A program made the position numbers and the translations under genes. The notes under the pieces were generated by a model. It searched no databases and was not told where the DNA came from. It saw nothing but the letters and a program-made list of their open reading frames with translations. 64,000 nucleotides of DNA from contig CAYHEC010000020.1 of the NCBI GenBank assembly GCA_964355675.1, positions 1 through 64,000 of the forward strand, read 5' to 3'. Source of the DNA: CAMBDS01 sp964355675. GTDB lineage: Bacteria > Electryoneota > AABM5-125-24 > Hatepunaeales > Hatepunaeaceae. Positions 25,680-34,262 of the stretch are shown here, piece by piece (the first letter of the stretch is position 1; every line of letters begins with the position of its first letter).

Positions 25680-27454
25680 ACGCTCGCCTCGATTTCCTGG
25701 GCAAGTCTTTGCCGCCTGAACATCTCGGCATAGAGTCCGCCTGCGTTAAGTAAATCATTCGGCGATCCAAGTTCTACAATCTTTCCCTTGTCAAGCACGA
25801 CGACCAGATCGGCGGCTTCGGCGGCGGCAAGGCGATGTGTGATCAAAATGGTTGTGCGTTCGGCAATATTCTCTTTCAAACGTCGGATAATCTCCGCCTC
25901 CGTGTCTGAATCGACGGCCGAGAGAGCGTCATCCAAGACCAGTACCGGTGCATCAATTAATAATGCTCTGGCAAGAGTTAGTCTCTGTTGTTGTCCTCCG
26001 GAAAGAGTAACCCCTCGTTCGCCAATTATAGTCTTGTATTGTTTTGGAAATTCGGAAATGTCGTTATCAAAACAAGCCGTATGAGCCGCCGAAGTGATTT
26101 CATCGTGCGTCGCGTTAGGTTTTCCAAGGCGCAAATTCGATTCGATTTCCGCTGAGAAAATGAATGGCGTTTGATCGACGTAAGCTATTCCGGCACGAAG
26201 TTGATCGACAGGGCGCTTATCCCAGCCTTTTCCATCGATCAGTATCTTGCCCGACTGAGGCTCATAAAGCCTGACAAGAAGCCTTGCCAGAGTACTTTTC
26301 CCAGATCCGGTCTGGCCCACAACGGCAATAGCCTTGCCGGCGGGAATCTGTAACGTTATGTTGGAGAGAACGTCGGGGCCTTCGGATCTGTACCGGAACG
26401 TGACATTATCGTAAAACAATGCTGGGGCTTCACAGCCTGAAATTTCCTCTTTCTGATTTGAGCCGTTTCCATCATCTGTTGTGAACTGGATAGGGACGTC
26501 GAATATCTGATTCAACCTCACATTTGATGCTGAGCCCCTCTGATAGAGATGAACCACCCACCCTAAGGCGATCATTGGCCATGCCATTAACGAAAGATAT
26601 CCCATAAAAGCAATGAAATCACCCAACGACATGCTTCCATTTGCAACATGAGTTCCTCCGATCCACAAGATCCCCGCCACGCCAAGACCTATCAGGAAGG
26701 TGATCAGCGGAAACATCAATGCTTGGATTTGAGCAACTTTCAAACTTCGTGTGAAATAATTCTTACAAATCTCGGCAAACCGTCCAACCTCATAGTCTTC
26801 TCGCGCATAGGATTTTATGACCCTTGCCCCTGATACATTCTCCTGTACGGCCGTCGTCAATACACCAAACACTTCTTGTTGGCGAATGCTCGCTTTATGA
26901 AGCATCCTGGCAACCCACAACATTGCTCCGCCTACCAATGGGGTCAATAGAAGCAGGTATGCGGCGAGCCTGTAATCGACATAAAACATCATAATGCCGC
27001 TGAAGATGAGCGTCAACTGAGTGTTGACTGCATAGAGAAGACCAGGACCGACAGCCATGCGAATTCGTTCGACGTCATCGGTCGCTCGAGCCATCAAATC
27101 ACCAGTATGATTTTTGTCGAAAAACGATGGAGAAAGTCGCAGAAGATGTTTGAAAAAATTTTCGCGAAGATCTGCTTCAATCCATCTCGAAACGCCAATA
27201 ATGACGTCTCGCATCTGAAATCGGAAAATCCCACCTATCGCCGAAACAAGGATGATTAAACCTGCTAATCCCCAAAGCCAAGCATCGGGTTTTCCGGCCT
27301 GAATTGCGTCGATACCATACTTTAAGAGCATCGGTGATGCCGATTCGGCTATGGATGCGAAGACGGTTGCGACCAGACCAACAAGAAGACGTTTGTTGTA
27401 GGGTCGCGCCGCATCTACGAGATCATGAAGATATAATTTTGAATTTTGAAACAT
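25676..27454 (-). CDS. ABC exporter half-transporter, degenerate-site subunit
   Basis: This partner half-exporter has about 592 residues from the ATG at 27454; a GTG 33 bp upstream is less likely. It has six membrane segments, then the nucleotide-binding domain: Walker A VVGQTGSGKSTLARLLVRLY, signature LSGGQQQRLTLARALL and Walker B VLVLDDALSAVD. The residue after the Walker B Asp is Asp rather than catalytic Glu, the hallmark of the non-hydrolysing site in heterodimeric exporters such as TM287/288 and BmrCD. ATGA overlap with the downstream gene supports a fixed heterodimer. Confidence 0.93.
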   Translation of the reverse strand: MFQNSKLYLHDLVDAARPYNKRLLVGLVATVFASIAESASPMLLKYGIDAIQAGKPDAWLWGLAGLIILVSAIGGIFRFQMRDVIIGVSRWIEADLRENFFKHLLRLSPSFFDKNHTGDLMARATDDVERIRMAVGPGLLYAVNTQLTLIFSGIMMFYVDYRLAAYLLLLTPLVGGAMLWVARMLHKASIRQQEVFGVLTTAVQENVSGARVIKSYAREDYEVGRFAEICKNYFTRSLKVAQIQALMFPLITFLIGLGVAGILWIGGTHVANGSMSLGDFIAFMGYLSLMAWPMIALGWVVHLYQRGSASNVRLNQIFDVPIQFTTDDGNGSNQKEEISGCEAPALFYDNVTFRYRSEGPDVLSNITLQIPAGKAIAVVGQTGSGKSTLARLLVRLYEPQSGKILIDGKGWDKRPVDQLRAGIAYVDQTPFIFSAEIESNLRLGKPNATHDEITSAAHTACFDNDISEFPKQYKTIIGERGVTLSGGQQQRLTLARALLIDAPVLVLDDALSAVDSDTEAEIIRRLKENIAERTTILITHRLAAAEAADLVVVLDKGKIVELGSPNDLLNAGGLYAEMFRRQRLAQEIEASV

Positions 27455-27493
27455 GCCGAGGTTCTTGAAAGTATAAATTTGTAGCACAAACTG

Positions 27494-27580
27494 CTTGGAG
27501 AGCGGTTTAATAAGACGCTCTTACCCGCGCAGGTTTGGGTGTCAGACCGAACTGAGCGGCTTGAAAAGCCGCTCTCCAAG
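27494..27580. mobile_element. MITE-like element, CTTGGAG...CTCCAAG family
   Basis: The roughly 87-bp element starts CTTGGAGAGCGGTTTAATAAG and ends CTTGAAAAGCCGCTCTCCAAG. The terminal CTTGGAGAGCGG is matched in inverse by CCGCTCTCCAAG. Its size and plan equal the element at 44254-44338. There is no coding capacity. Confidence 0.75.
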
Positions 27581-27607
27581 AAAACATACAAAGTAAAGCT
27601 CTTATGT

Positions 27608-28843
27608 TTAATAAGAGTCCGTCAATTTCAACTTAAAAAGTGGAATAGCCTTGCAACCGATTTCCTCCCGTACTCTATCTGCCATTTCCATAGACGGGAC
27701 AAGCGCAATTAGTTCATCCTTCAATGATGCCAGATCGAGGTCACCCACCAGACGGAATTCACTCTCTTTGCTCCAATCGGTCTTGTTTTTCCTTGAACGA
27801 CCTCCACCTCGTGCCTGATAATAAGGCTTCTCTTGAGCAGGCAGGGTCTCGAAGTCTGAGCCAGTCCCATAAACAACGTGCTTGGCTCCCAGTTGTAGCA
27901 GAATTTTCCTGGGTAAAGCAAAGCCAAATGGTTGATGACCTGCTCCGTGGAGGCGAGCGTTGACTGACTTAACCTTAAGCAATTCATGTGGTGGAAGCGA
28001 ACTGAAGGAACTTACAGGCACTCCACCTCGAATAACACTTCCACTGCCTCTCAATATGCCGCTGCTAAGGATATACGTTAGCGTCGCCAACTCATCTCGC
28101 GGATTACCGGCGTTTTCTTGCGTCAAGGCAGTAAAATAGTCTGACTTGCGCTCCCCGCTCCAAGGTCCATACATCCCTCTGGTAAGATGGATTAGATGGT
28201 CTGCCCACGAAAAATTTAGACTTATATTCGAGCATGGTTGATTATTCCATTCGAAGGATTTCATTACTCGAGGATACTGAACCCAATACTCTTCGCTCAC
28301 ATATTTGGCTTTGGTAAGAAAATCCTCCCAGTAACCACCAGAACGAATCACCACAGGAAAGAATCGTTCAGACAGTTCGATTATGAGATAATCTCGGCAA
28401 TGCAGTTTGTCTTCCTTGCTAAATTTCCTCTCGATCAGCGGCGCTATAAAGGTAGTGCATTCACGCGATAGATCGAGGTCGTGAACAGCCTGTTCCGCAA
28501 TAGCTGGTACCAGATCTGGGGCAGAGGGTGGTATTACCACAATCGTGGGAACGCCTATCTTTCCCGCGTACCAGGTAATGTACTCCCATCCTGAGGATCC
28601 GATAGTAGTAACGAGTGAATAGCTCTCATATTTTATTTTATCAATAGCTTGCCTGACCGATGAAAGCCATACATCTTCCGAATTCCAGCGGATGGGAAGT
28701 CGCGATAGAATAACAGCGGCGTTTTTTTGTCGAAGTAGCGCATCGGGAGGCGAGATCATCAGTGCCCTCATATCGTTAAATTGAGGGTAGGCTGAAATAT
28801 TTTGAAATCCCAAATTTGCTATACCTTCGACGCGCCAGTTCAC
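27608..28843 (-). CDS. Unknown 411-residue protein, possible SLOG/DprA-like fold
   Basis: The start is GTG at 28843 with GAGG 7 bases upstream. I do not recognise a named family. The N-terminal half contains VTTIGSSGWEYITWYAGKIGVPTIVVIPP (split by a Gly-rich turn) and RDYLIIELSERFFPVVIRSGG, reminiscent of the nucleotide-binding SLOG/DprA-like proteins in which 'RDRLI..LSD...V.(R)PGG' recurs. This is a weak, inferred resemblance. The C-terminal half has AGHQPFGFALPRKILLQLGA and a charged end. It has no signal peptide, so is cytoplasmic. It could be a DNA-processing or stress protein. Confidence 0.6.
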   Translation of the reverse strand: MNWRVEGIANLGFQNISAYPQFNDMRALMISPPDALLRQKNAAVILSRLPIRWNSEDVWLSSVRQAIDKIKYESYSLVTTIGSSGWEYITWYAGKIGVPTIVVIPPSAPDLVPAIAEQAVHDLDLSRECTTFIAPLIERKFSKEDKLHCRDYLIIELSERFFPVVIRSGGYWEDFLTKAKYVSEEYWVQYPRVMKSFEWNNQPCSNISLNFSWADHLIHLTRGMYGPWSGERKSDYFTALTQENAGNPRDELATLTYILSSGILRGSGSVIRGGVPVSSFSSLPPHELLKVKSVNARLHGAGHQPFGFALPRKILLQLGAKHVVYGTGSDFETLPAQEKPYYQARGGGRSRKNKTDWSKESEFRLVGDLDLASLKDELIALVPSMEMADRVREEIGCKAIPLFKLKLTDSY

Positions 28844-28865
28844 TCTATTGCCTCAAGAATATTAT

Positions 28866-28916
28866 CCAAAAGAAGCGGAAGCGGAGGCCGTCACTACGAT
28901 AACCTCCGCTCCCGCT
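28866..28916 (-). terminator. Rho-independent terminator of tRNA-Lys
   Basis: Minus-strand arms AGCGGGAGCGGAGG and CCTCCGCTTCCGCT (28903-28916 and 28874-28887) form a long stem, followed by TCTTTT. It lies 38 bp after the tRNA 3' end. Confidence 0.8.
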
Positions 28917-28953
28917 ATAGATTTACGTGACAAGTTAATGTCGATGTGTTTAG

Positions 28954-29026
28954 TACGCCCTGAAGGAATCGAACCTTCAACCTAGTGATTAAGAGTCACT
29001 TGCTCTGCCAGTTGAGCTAAGGGCGC
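28954..29026 (-). tRNA. tRNA-Lys (anticodon CTT)
   Basis: The 73-nt cloverleaf has a 7-bp acceptor stem (GCGCCCT with AGGGCGT, one G-U pair), D stem GCTC/GAGC, anticodon stem AGTGA/TCACT with loop CTCTTAA (anticodon CTT) and T arm GAAGG-TTCGATT-CCTTC, with discriminator A. CCA is not encoded. A consensus promoter lies upstream and a terminator downstream, so it is a single-gene unit. Confidence 0.95.
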
Positions 29027-29069
29027 TAAGACTGAATCTGGTGAGGAGCAGATTCTGTTCGCGGACAGA

Positions 29070-29098
29070 AATATAACGATATGGTAGTGAAGGGTCAA
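29070..29098 (-). promoter_or_regulatory. Sigma-70 promoter of tRNA-Lys
   Basis: On the minus strand, TTGACC (29098-29093), a 17-bp spacer and TATATT (29075-29070) lie about 44 bp before the tRNA 5' end. Confidence 0.8.
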
Positions 29099-29298
29099 GC
29101 CCGCCCCCCTACAAAGGAACATAGACCTATAAATGAGGTTATGTTGAATCAGGATGATCAAAGGAATTCTGTCCAAAATCATCTAACAAATTTGATTAAT
29201 TATTGCTAATCTGTTGGTAATAATGTAATATATGCGTTGCCCTACGGAATAACACCATTTGAAGGCTCAATTCAATCGCAACATCAAACAATACCGTA

Positions 29299-29420
29299 TT
29301 GCTCTCCACGATAAGCGATCAGCGAGATAATTCGCCTCGAATATTAATTGTTGAAGATGACCCGGAACTCGCAACGTTTGTAGTGCGTTTTCTCAAAGGG
29401 CTTAACTATAATGTCTTCCT
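29299..29420 (+). pseudogene. Truncated response-regulator receiver fragment
   Basis: The frame reads RILIVEDDPELATFVVRFLKGLNYNVF, the first beta strand, acidic pocket (EDD) and first helix of a CheY-like receiver, and then stops matching at about 29415. The phosphorylated Asp, the Thr/Ser and the Lys strands are missing. The breakpoint coincides with a 47-bp element with TCTGTTGAAAAAGTCC ends. It appears to be the remnant of a two-component regulator removed by deletion or element activity. Confidence 0.75.
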
Positions 29421-29421
29421 T

Positions 29422-29468
29422 GAGTCTGTTGAAAAAGTCCCAGGGGTCGGTAGGAGTTTTTCAACAGC
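29422..29468. mobile_element. Short inverted-repeat element at the receiver breakpoint
   Basis: The left end GTCTGTTGAAAAAGTCC and right end GGAGTTTTTCAACAGC are inverted copies of the GGGTCTGCTGAAAAAG family, separated by only about 12 bp. It is the smallest complete-looking member in the window. Confidence 0.65.
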
Positions 29469-29515
29469 ATCAACACAAAATAATAGGTCACTCAATATCT
29501 TATAATGAGGAAACA

Positions 29516-30781
29516 ATGACAAAACTAATTCTGGCGATGCTCATCGCCTTCTCATCAGCCCCTCCGCCAGATCAGTCGGACGGCAATCTTCCCGTTTCGC
29601 GTCAAGCCCGGCTCAAGGAATCAGTCTCGGCTAACGAGGTCGATCTCTATGCGGTCGGTATTGCAGGTGGTCCGAAGAAATATCGTCAAACTGCCGCTTT
29701 GATCGACGCGAAGAAATCGGCAGTTTACTATGTCCTTTACGCTGGTAGCGATCCTATTTTGCGGAGTGAAAGCGAAAAGATGCGATTCAAACAGTTCGAA
29801 CAGAACTTCTTTGAGTTTGAGAATATTCAGAAATTCATCAGTTATGAAAATCCTGAATTTATTGACCGCGTCGCTATCGATAAGAAAACCCGTCTGAAGG
29901 TCGAAAAGATTATTCGGGTCAATGTCGGACGGCTGAAAGAAGACCTGAGCTTGCTTGGAGTCATCGAAACCACCCAATCCATCGTCGATGATATTGGCAG
30001 ACCAAACATCATGGTCATTCCGGAAGCCCCAACGGGCGGAGATCCGCTGAAAATGCTTGCCAACGACCCGGCAATCGCTCAGGCGGCCGCATCGATAGAA
30101 AGTTACCTGACCAGCCGTCGATACGACGTGAACGTCCCACAGCAGAACGCCTTACTGGGCGACATGGTCGCTCAGATGGCAAATCTGGATGGAATCACCG
30201 ACGACCCACAGTACAAGCTCGCCCTCACACTGGGGAGCGATGTTTATATTACTTACAAGGTTGACGTAACAACCCGCTTATTAGGTGGATCAACCGTAGC
30301 CAAGGCAACGGCCGCTGTTCGCGCATTCGAGACCTCTACAGCAAGATTGCTTGGTACCGAAACAGGTTATAGTCAGGAACGCCCCGAGCCCCCTGGGGTA
30401 GTTGTCGAGGAAGCAGTCAAAGACGCTATAGACAAGGTATTGAACCGGATCGATGGTTATTGGAAGGACGACCGGACTCGTGGTCTTCAGTACAGACTCG
30501 TGGTTAAGGTCGTGGGCAACTTCGATCAGGCGTCTCGCAACGATTTCACAAATTTGATCGCTGATTTTCTCGACAACAACTGCGCACAGACCAAAGAGAA
30601 TGTCCTCTCGGCATCGACACTCGACTTTCTCGTCTGGGCAAAGCGAGACCAGTTCGATAAATCCCGGAAGCTCGCGGACGCTCTGGCGAAATCATTTAAC
30701 GACTCATTCAAAGGCGGGGAACTTCATCCGTTGACGATCAACAGGAAGCTCATTCTGTTGGAATTGAAGAAAAAAGGTTGA
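29516..30781 (+). CDS. Exported protein of unknown function (DUF6175-like?)
   Basis: The ATG at 29516 has GAGG at 5 bases; the longer frame upstream reads through the element and is not credible. A short hydrophobic N-terminus (MTKLILAMLIAFSSAPPP) suggests export. The middle RPNIMVIPEAP followed by a variable segment resembles FCB proteins annotated DUF6175, in which 'PTIMVVPSD' recurs; this match is tentative. The later part VTTRLLGGSTVAKATAAVRAFETSTARLLGTETG looks like a beta-barrel or LPP20/CsgG-like strand set. The gene ends at a strong terminator. The function is unknown. Confidence 0.65.
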   Translation: MTKLILAMLIAFSSAPPPDQSDGNLPVSRQARLKESVSANEVDLYAVGIAGGPKKYRQTAALIDAKKSAVYYVLYAGSDPILRSESEKMRFKQFEQNFFEFENIQKFISYENPEFIDRVAIDKKTRLKVEKIIRVNVGRLKEDLSLLGVIETTQSIVDDIGRPNIMVIPEAPTGGDPLKMLANDPAIAQAAASIESYLTSRRYDVNVPQQNALLGDMVAQMANLDGITDDPQYKLALTLGSDVYITYKVDVTTRLLGGSTVAKATAAVRAFETSTARLLGTETGYSQERPEPPGVVVEEAVKDAIDKVLNRIDGYWKDDRTRGLQYRLVVKVVGNFDQASRNDFTNLIADFLDNNCAQTKENVLSASTLDFLVWAKRDQFDKSRKLADALAKSFNDSFKGGELHPLTINRKLILLELKKKG

Positions 30782-30808
30782 TGAAAGCCTGTTGGATAGG
30801 CATAATAC

Positions 30809-30845
30809 AAAGAAGTCAACCCTCTGGGGTTGACTTCTTTCTTTT
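30809..30845 (+). terminator. Rho-independent terminator
   Basis: Stem AAAGAAGTCAACC / GGTTGACTTCTTT with loop CTCTGG is followed by CTTTT, 28 bp after the stop codon of the preceding gene. The A-rich left arm suggests it may also work on the minus strand. Confidence 0.9.
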
Positions 30846-30850
30846 GACCA

Positions 30851-30944
30851 ACGCGTAGGATAAGCGTCCCGCTTGTCTGATTCGCGTAGGACGGCCATCC
30901 TGCCCGCCTTGATGTTGTCGGGCTGGAAGCCCGACCTACGCGAC
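30851..30944. repeat. Cluster of 'GCGTAGG' palindromes
   Basis: Three small inverted repeats follow each other: AAGCGTCCCGCTT, AGGACGGCCATCCT and GTCGGGCTGGAAGCCCGAC, framed by GCGTAGG at the left and CCTACGC at the right. The same framing occurs at 32056-32127 and in part at 55197 and 44289. Confidence 0.75.
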
Positions 30945-30955
30945 AAATGTCTATT

Positions 30956-31846
30956 TTACGCCGCTTCGACCTGATTAACCAGCTTGCCAACGCCTTCGAC
31001 TTCGACAATAACTTCATCTCCTGGCTTGATTCCACCAACCCCCGACGGTGTCCCGGTCGCGACAATATCTCCTGGAAGAAGCGTAACTACTGCGGTAATT
31101 TCTGCGAGTAGGTCCGGAATTTTCCAAACCATGTCGTTTGTATTACCATCCTGCCGCAATTCGTTGTTCACCCACACTCTGATGTATCTCCCATCAAGAT
31201 TGGTCAGTTCATCAGTCGTGACGATGAATGGCCCAAACGGCGCAAATGTGTCTCGTGATTTTGCCTGAAACCAAGGCAATCCACGCGCCCCAAGGCTTTT
31301 TTGAAATTCGCGGGCTGTAACGTCATTCAACACGGTATATCCCAGAATGTACCTGCTTGCCTCAGATGCTTTGATTCGCTCGGCGCGTCTCGAAATCACA
31401 ACGGCAAGTTCCCCTTCATGATCGACTCTTCCCAAATGAGTGGGGATGCGAATAGGTTTATCTGGACCAAGGGCGCAGTTATCCGTTTTCGCAAAGAAAA
31501 TCGGGCTCTCGGGTACTTCAGCGCCGCCTTCTTTGGCATGTTCACGGTAGTTTCTAGCTACGCAGATTATCTTGGCAGGACGATGAGTCATAAGCGGTTT
31601 CAGCCCTTCGAGAGAAAGACTGAATTTTTTCCCCGAATGTGAAACCCATTCCAATTGCTCCGCAAGGAATTCTCCTTCGAAAAAACCGTTGTTCAACAAT
31701 TTGACAAGTCTTCGCTCTGGATCGTCCCGCTTCCCATCAGGACTATATCCGCGTGCATCAAGTACGGCTCCGTAGTCGATGAATCCGCTTCCCCCATCGA
31801 TGCCTATTACTTCTCTTCCGTCTGTAATAAATCTTGCGATTTTCAT
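30956..31846 (-). CDS. Fumarylacetoacetate hydrolase (FAH) family enzyme
   Basis: The C-terminal two thirds form the FAH fold: KIICVARNYREHAKEGG, PIFFAKTDNCALGPDKPI, DHEGELAVVISRRA (metal-binding Glu residues), GYTVLNDVTAREFQ, FAPFGPFIVTTDEL and GDIVATGTPSGVGGIKPGDEV. Relatives include acylpyruvases, 2-hydroxyhepta-2,4-diene-1,7-dioate isomerases and oxaloacetate decarboxylases, so the exact substrate is open. The 296-residue length is normal. There is no obvious pathway partner nearby. It is flanked on both sides by palindrome clusters. Confidence 0.92.
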   Translation of the reverse strand: MKIARFITDGREVIGIDGGSGFIDYGAVLDARGYSPDGKRDDPERRLVKLLNNGFFEGEFLAEQLEWVSHSGKKFSLSLEGLKPLMTHRPAKIICVARNYREHAKEGGAEVPESPIFFAKTDNCALGPDKPIRIPTHLGRVDHEGELAVVISRRAERIKASEASRYILGYTVLNDVTAREFQKSLGARGLPWFQAKSRDTFAPFGPFIVTTDELTNLDGRYIRVWVNNELRQDGNTNDMVWKIPDLLAEITAVVTLLPGDIVATGTPSGVGGIKPGDEVIVEVEGVGKLVNQVEAA

Positions 31847-31876
31847 TACTTCCTCGTAAATATTGAACTGTCAATT

Positions 31877-32130
31877 CTTGGAGGGCGGACTTTCAGAGTT
31901 CGTTGAAATATTCTCAATTTGTATCGACTTGTCCACGCGGACGCCCTCGTCCGCGCTTGTTTTGTGCTTGAATGCTCGGCGGACGAGGGCGTCCGCCTGG
32001 ACACTCTCGGCATTCTATCGAATACTTCAACGAACTCTTTCAGTCCGCTCTTCATCGCGTAGGGTCGATTTCCAAATCGACCTCCCATCACGGCGGGATT
32101 GGAATCCCGCCCTACGCGATTCTTGGGCAT
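31877..32130. mobile_element. Nested composite repeat element between the FAH gene and nth
   Basis: The outer arms CTTGGAGGGCGGACTTTCAG...GTTGAAATATTC (31877-31912) and GAATACTTCAAC...CTTTCAGTCCGC (32024-32048) are inverted with about 90 percent identity. Inside lie inverted GTCCACGCGGACGCCC / GGGCGTCCGCCTGGAC arms. A GCGTAGG...CCTACGC cluster (32056-32127) follows. There is no coding capacity. Confidence 0.75.
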
Positions 32131-32158
32131 TTTTTATTCACAACCAGAAACCAACCCT

Positions 32159-32869
32159 TCATGAACTCGTCAAGGGTGTTTTCCCCGGGTAAATACATTT
32201 CGACCAAAGTGGACAGACTCCACATTTTGGCGAACGAGCAGTGCAAATCGTCCGGCCGAATTTCAATAAATTAAGGTGAAAGGTCGGAGCCTTCCCGACC
32301 GGTATTTTCGGCCTGATCGTCGTAAAAACCGTATCTGCAGTACTACGGATAGGAACCCAGCCCAGTCTGAGCGCAATTCTATGGACATGCGTATCGACTG
32401 GACAAAGGTCTCGCTCAAGTGAAAACGCCAACAGCACTGCCGCAGTCTTGACGCCGATTCCTTTTTGGGTGGTCAATAGTTCAATAGCGCGGTCATCGCT
32501 CAGAGATCTTAGATAATTCAGCGATAATGATCCAAAAGATTCCTTGATCCATCGCAATACCCCTTGCATTCGAACAGACTTCTGCTTTGAAAGTCCAGCT
32601 GGTCGAATCGCCTCTTCTATAGAAGATACCGACGCCTCTGAAACTTCCTGCCAAGTCGGAATGGCGGATCGAAGTCTCTCGTAGGCGTTGTCTCTGTTAC
32701 GATCATTCGTATTCTGAGACAGAATCGTCACCATCAGTTCATCGATCGGGTCCTTTCTTCTCCACACCGGAACGCCAAAGTGTTTCTCGAGAACATCGAC
32801 TACTTCAGGAATCTGATAATCGGTATTCGAGTCCGGCAGTGCCGTTATGTGTTGAAAGGCTTGCTTCAT
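32159..32869 (-). CDS. nth: Endonuclease III-type DNA glycosylase/AP lyase
   Basis: This is a base-excision-repair enzyme removing oxidised pyrimidines. The HhH motif TTQKGIGVKTAAVLLAF carries the catalytic lysine and the downstream VDTHVHRIALRLGW the catalytic aspartate. The C-terminal C-X6-C-X2-C-X5-C (CTARSPKCGVCPLWSKC) is the [4Fe-4S] cluster loop. The length of 236 residues is typical. Four bases overlap the upstream kinase gene (ATGA), so the two are co-translated although functionally unrelated. Confidence 0.93.
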   Translation of the reverse strand: MKQAFQHITALPDSNTDYQIPEVVDVLEKHFGVPVWRRKDPIDELMVTILSQNTNDRNRDNAYERLRSAIPTWQEVSEASVSSIEEAIRPAGLSKQKSVRMQGVLRWIKESFGSLSLNYLRSLSDDRAIELLTTQKGIGVKTAAVLLAFSLERDLCPVDTHVHRIALRLGWVPIRSTADTVFTTIRPKIPVGKAPTFHLNLLKFGRTICTARSPKCGVCPLWSKCIYPGKTPLTSS

Positions 32870-33849
32870 CTCCCTACGCTAACCCGCCTTAACTCAGCGG
32901 CATCGACAGGAATAGCGCCAATCTCAGCAATGACGATACTCGCCGCGTTGTTCGCCAGCGAGACAGCTTCAAATATATCCGCCCCTCCGACAAGGGCGGT
33001 CACCACCGTCGCAATAACAGTATCGCCTGCCCCCGAAACATCATGAACCCGGTGAGCGCGCGTGGGAATGAATTCGGTACTCTCGGCTGTAAAAAGCGCC
33101 ATCCCTTTCTCACCCCTTGTCACCAGCAGAAAATCCAGTTCCATCTTTCGGAAAACCTCACGCCCCGCTACGCTCAATGAGCTGTCATCTTCTAAGCGCG
33201 TTCCAACTGCTATCTCAAGTTCCTTAAGATTGGGTTTGAAAAATGTCGCTCCTTTATAGCTCCAGAAGTTCTCTTTTTTGGGATCTACACCTACCAGAAT
33301 TTTTCTCTCTTTACAAGCTGAGATAACCTGCTGAATAACTCGTTCGGTTAGAACTCCCTTATTGTAATCCTCAAGAATCACACCATTGCACGAATCCAGA
33401 CTGTGGATAATATTCTCAATCAACTGATTCTCAATATCGTGAGTTGGTGAGACGGTATTCTCACGATCAATTCTTACAACATGCTGATTGTGCGCAATCA
33501 CTCGTGTTTTTACGCTGGTTGGCCTGCCTGGATCCACAACGACTCGCTCATCGTCGATCTGGTTGTTTTTTACAATCTGACGCAGAAGCAAGCCGTCAGG
33601 ATCGTTCCCGACCAGCCCGATGAGCGTGACTTGCGCTCCAAGGGAACTTACATTGGCCGCGACATTCGCCGCCCCGCCCAAGTTCGACGTTTCACCCATC
33701 TGATTAACAATCAGCACAGGAGCTTCAGGAGATATTCTATCCACTACACCCCAGATATACCGATCCAGCATAAGGTCGCCGATAACCGCAATCTGAGAGC
33801 TATTGATTTTCGAAAATATATTTTCGAGTCGGGCTTCTTCAAATTTCAA
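32866..33849 (-). CDS. rfaE1: D-glycero-beta-D-manno-heptose-7-phosphate kinase (PfkB family)
   Basis: This PfkB-fold sugar kinase of 327 residues acts in ADP-heptose synthesis for lipopolysaccharide inner core. The diagnostic N-terminus is IAVIGDLMLDRYIWGVVDRISPEAPV, then NLGGAANVAANVSSLGAQV. GVDPKKENFWSYKGATFFKPN precedes the ATP site. The anion-hole/catalytic base motif VHDVSGAGDTVIATV is intact. No nucleotidyltransferase domain is fused, so a separate rfaE2/hldE C-domain gene is expected elsewhere. A Gram-negative outer membrane is implied. ATGA overlap with nth. Confidence 0.92.
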   Translation of the reverse strand: MKFEEARLENIFSKINSSQIAVIGDLMLDRYIWGVVDRISPEAPVLIVNQMGETSNLGGAANVAANVSSLGAQVTLIGLVGNDPDGLLLRQIVKNNQIDDERVVVDPGRPTSVKTRVIAHNQHVVRIDRENTVSPTHDIENQLIENIIHSLDSCNGVILEDYNKGVLTERVIQQVISACKERKILVGVDPKKENFWSYKGATFFKPNLKELEIAVGTRLEDDSSLSVAGREVFRKMELDFLLVTRGEKGMALFTAESTEFIPTRAHRVHDVSGAGDTVIATVVTALVGGADIFEAVSLANNAASIVIAEIGAIPVDAAELRRVSVGR

Positions 33850-33880
33850 GGAATTTCCTTGATGTTAAATGTGAGACTCC

Positions 33881-33908
33881 AGTACTGCCGATTTAAATCG
33901 GCAGTACT
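33881..33908. repeat. Perfect 28-bp palindrome
   Basis: AGTACTGCCGATTT and its exact complement AAATCGGCAGTACT are joined without a loop. A 22-bp relative (AGTGCCGATTT/AAATCGGCACT) lies at 42313-42334. It lies just upstream of rfaE1 but belongs to a dispersed class. Confidence 0.85.
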
Positions 33909-34190
33909 AATCCGATCGCCTTCCAAATATAAAGGGACAGTCCAGCAATGGCAAGCTTTGATCAAGGAGCTTGCACCGTCGCTTCTTACTTTACCATTCA
34001 TCCCACATAATCTGGATCAACTTTTCTGATTCAATATATTCATCAATATTGCAACAAATCTTTCACTTGATTTAACTTTATAATTTGCACAAATCATTAT
34101 ATAACAATGTAATAAAACTCGTTTCGCAGTAATCTTTAACTAATCTTAATCGACAAATTAGAATTATCTCAAATTTTCACTCAATAAAGT

Positions 34191-34218
34191 TAAAGTTCTA
34201 AGAGAGCATAGCCGATAC
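34191..34218 (+). promoter_or_regulatory. Sigma-28 (FliA) promoter of the merR-flagellin operon
   Basis: TAAAGTTC (34191-34198), 12 bp, then GCCGATAC (34211-34218) match the FliA consensus TAAAGTTT-N11-GCCGATAA with one extra spacer base. The identical arrangement recurs at 36058-36085 before the second flagellin. About 45 bp separate it from the regulator ATG. Confidence 0.85.
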
Positions 34219-34262
34219 CATAAGTGAAGATACAATTAACCCCGGAAAAGGAGGTGCGACAG

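Noticed and set aside
29411..29515. Upstream extension of the 29516 gene
   Set aside because: It reads through an inverted-repeat element in a different frame from the receiver fragment, while the ATG at 29516 has GAGG and a plausible export signal.
30851..30944. Transposon remnant or integron attachment site
   Set aside because: Only short palindromes framed by GCGTAGG; no integrase site features or coding remains.
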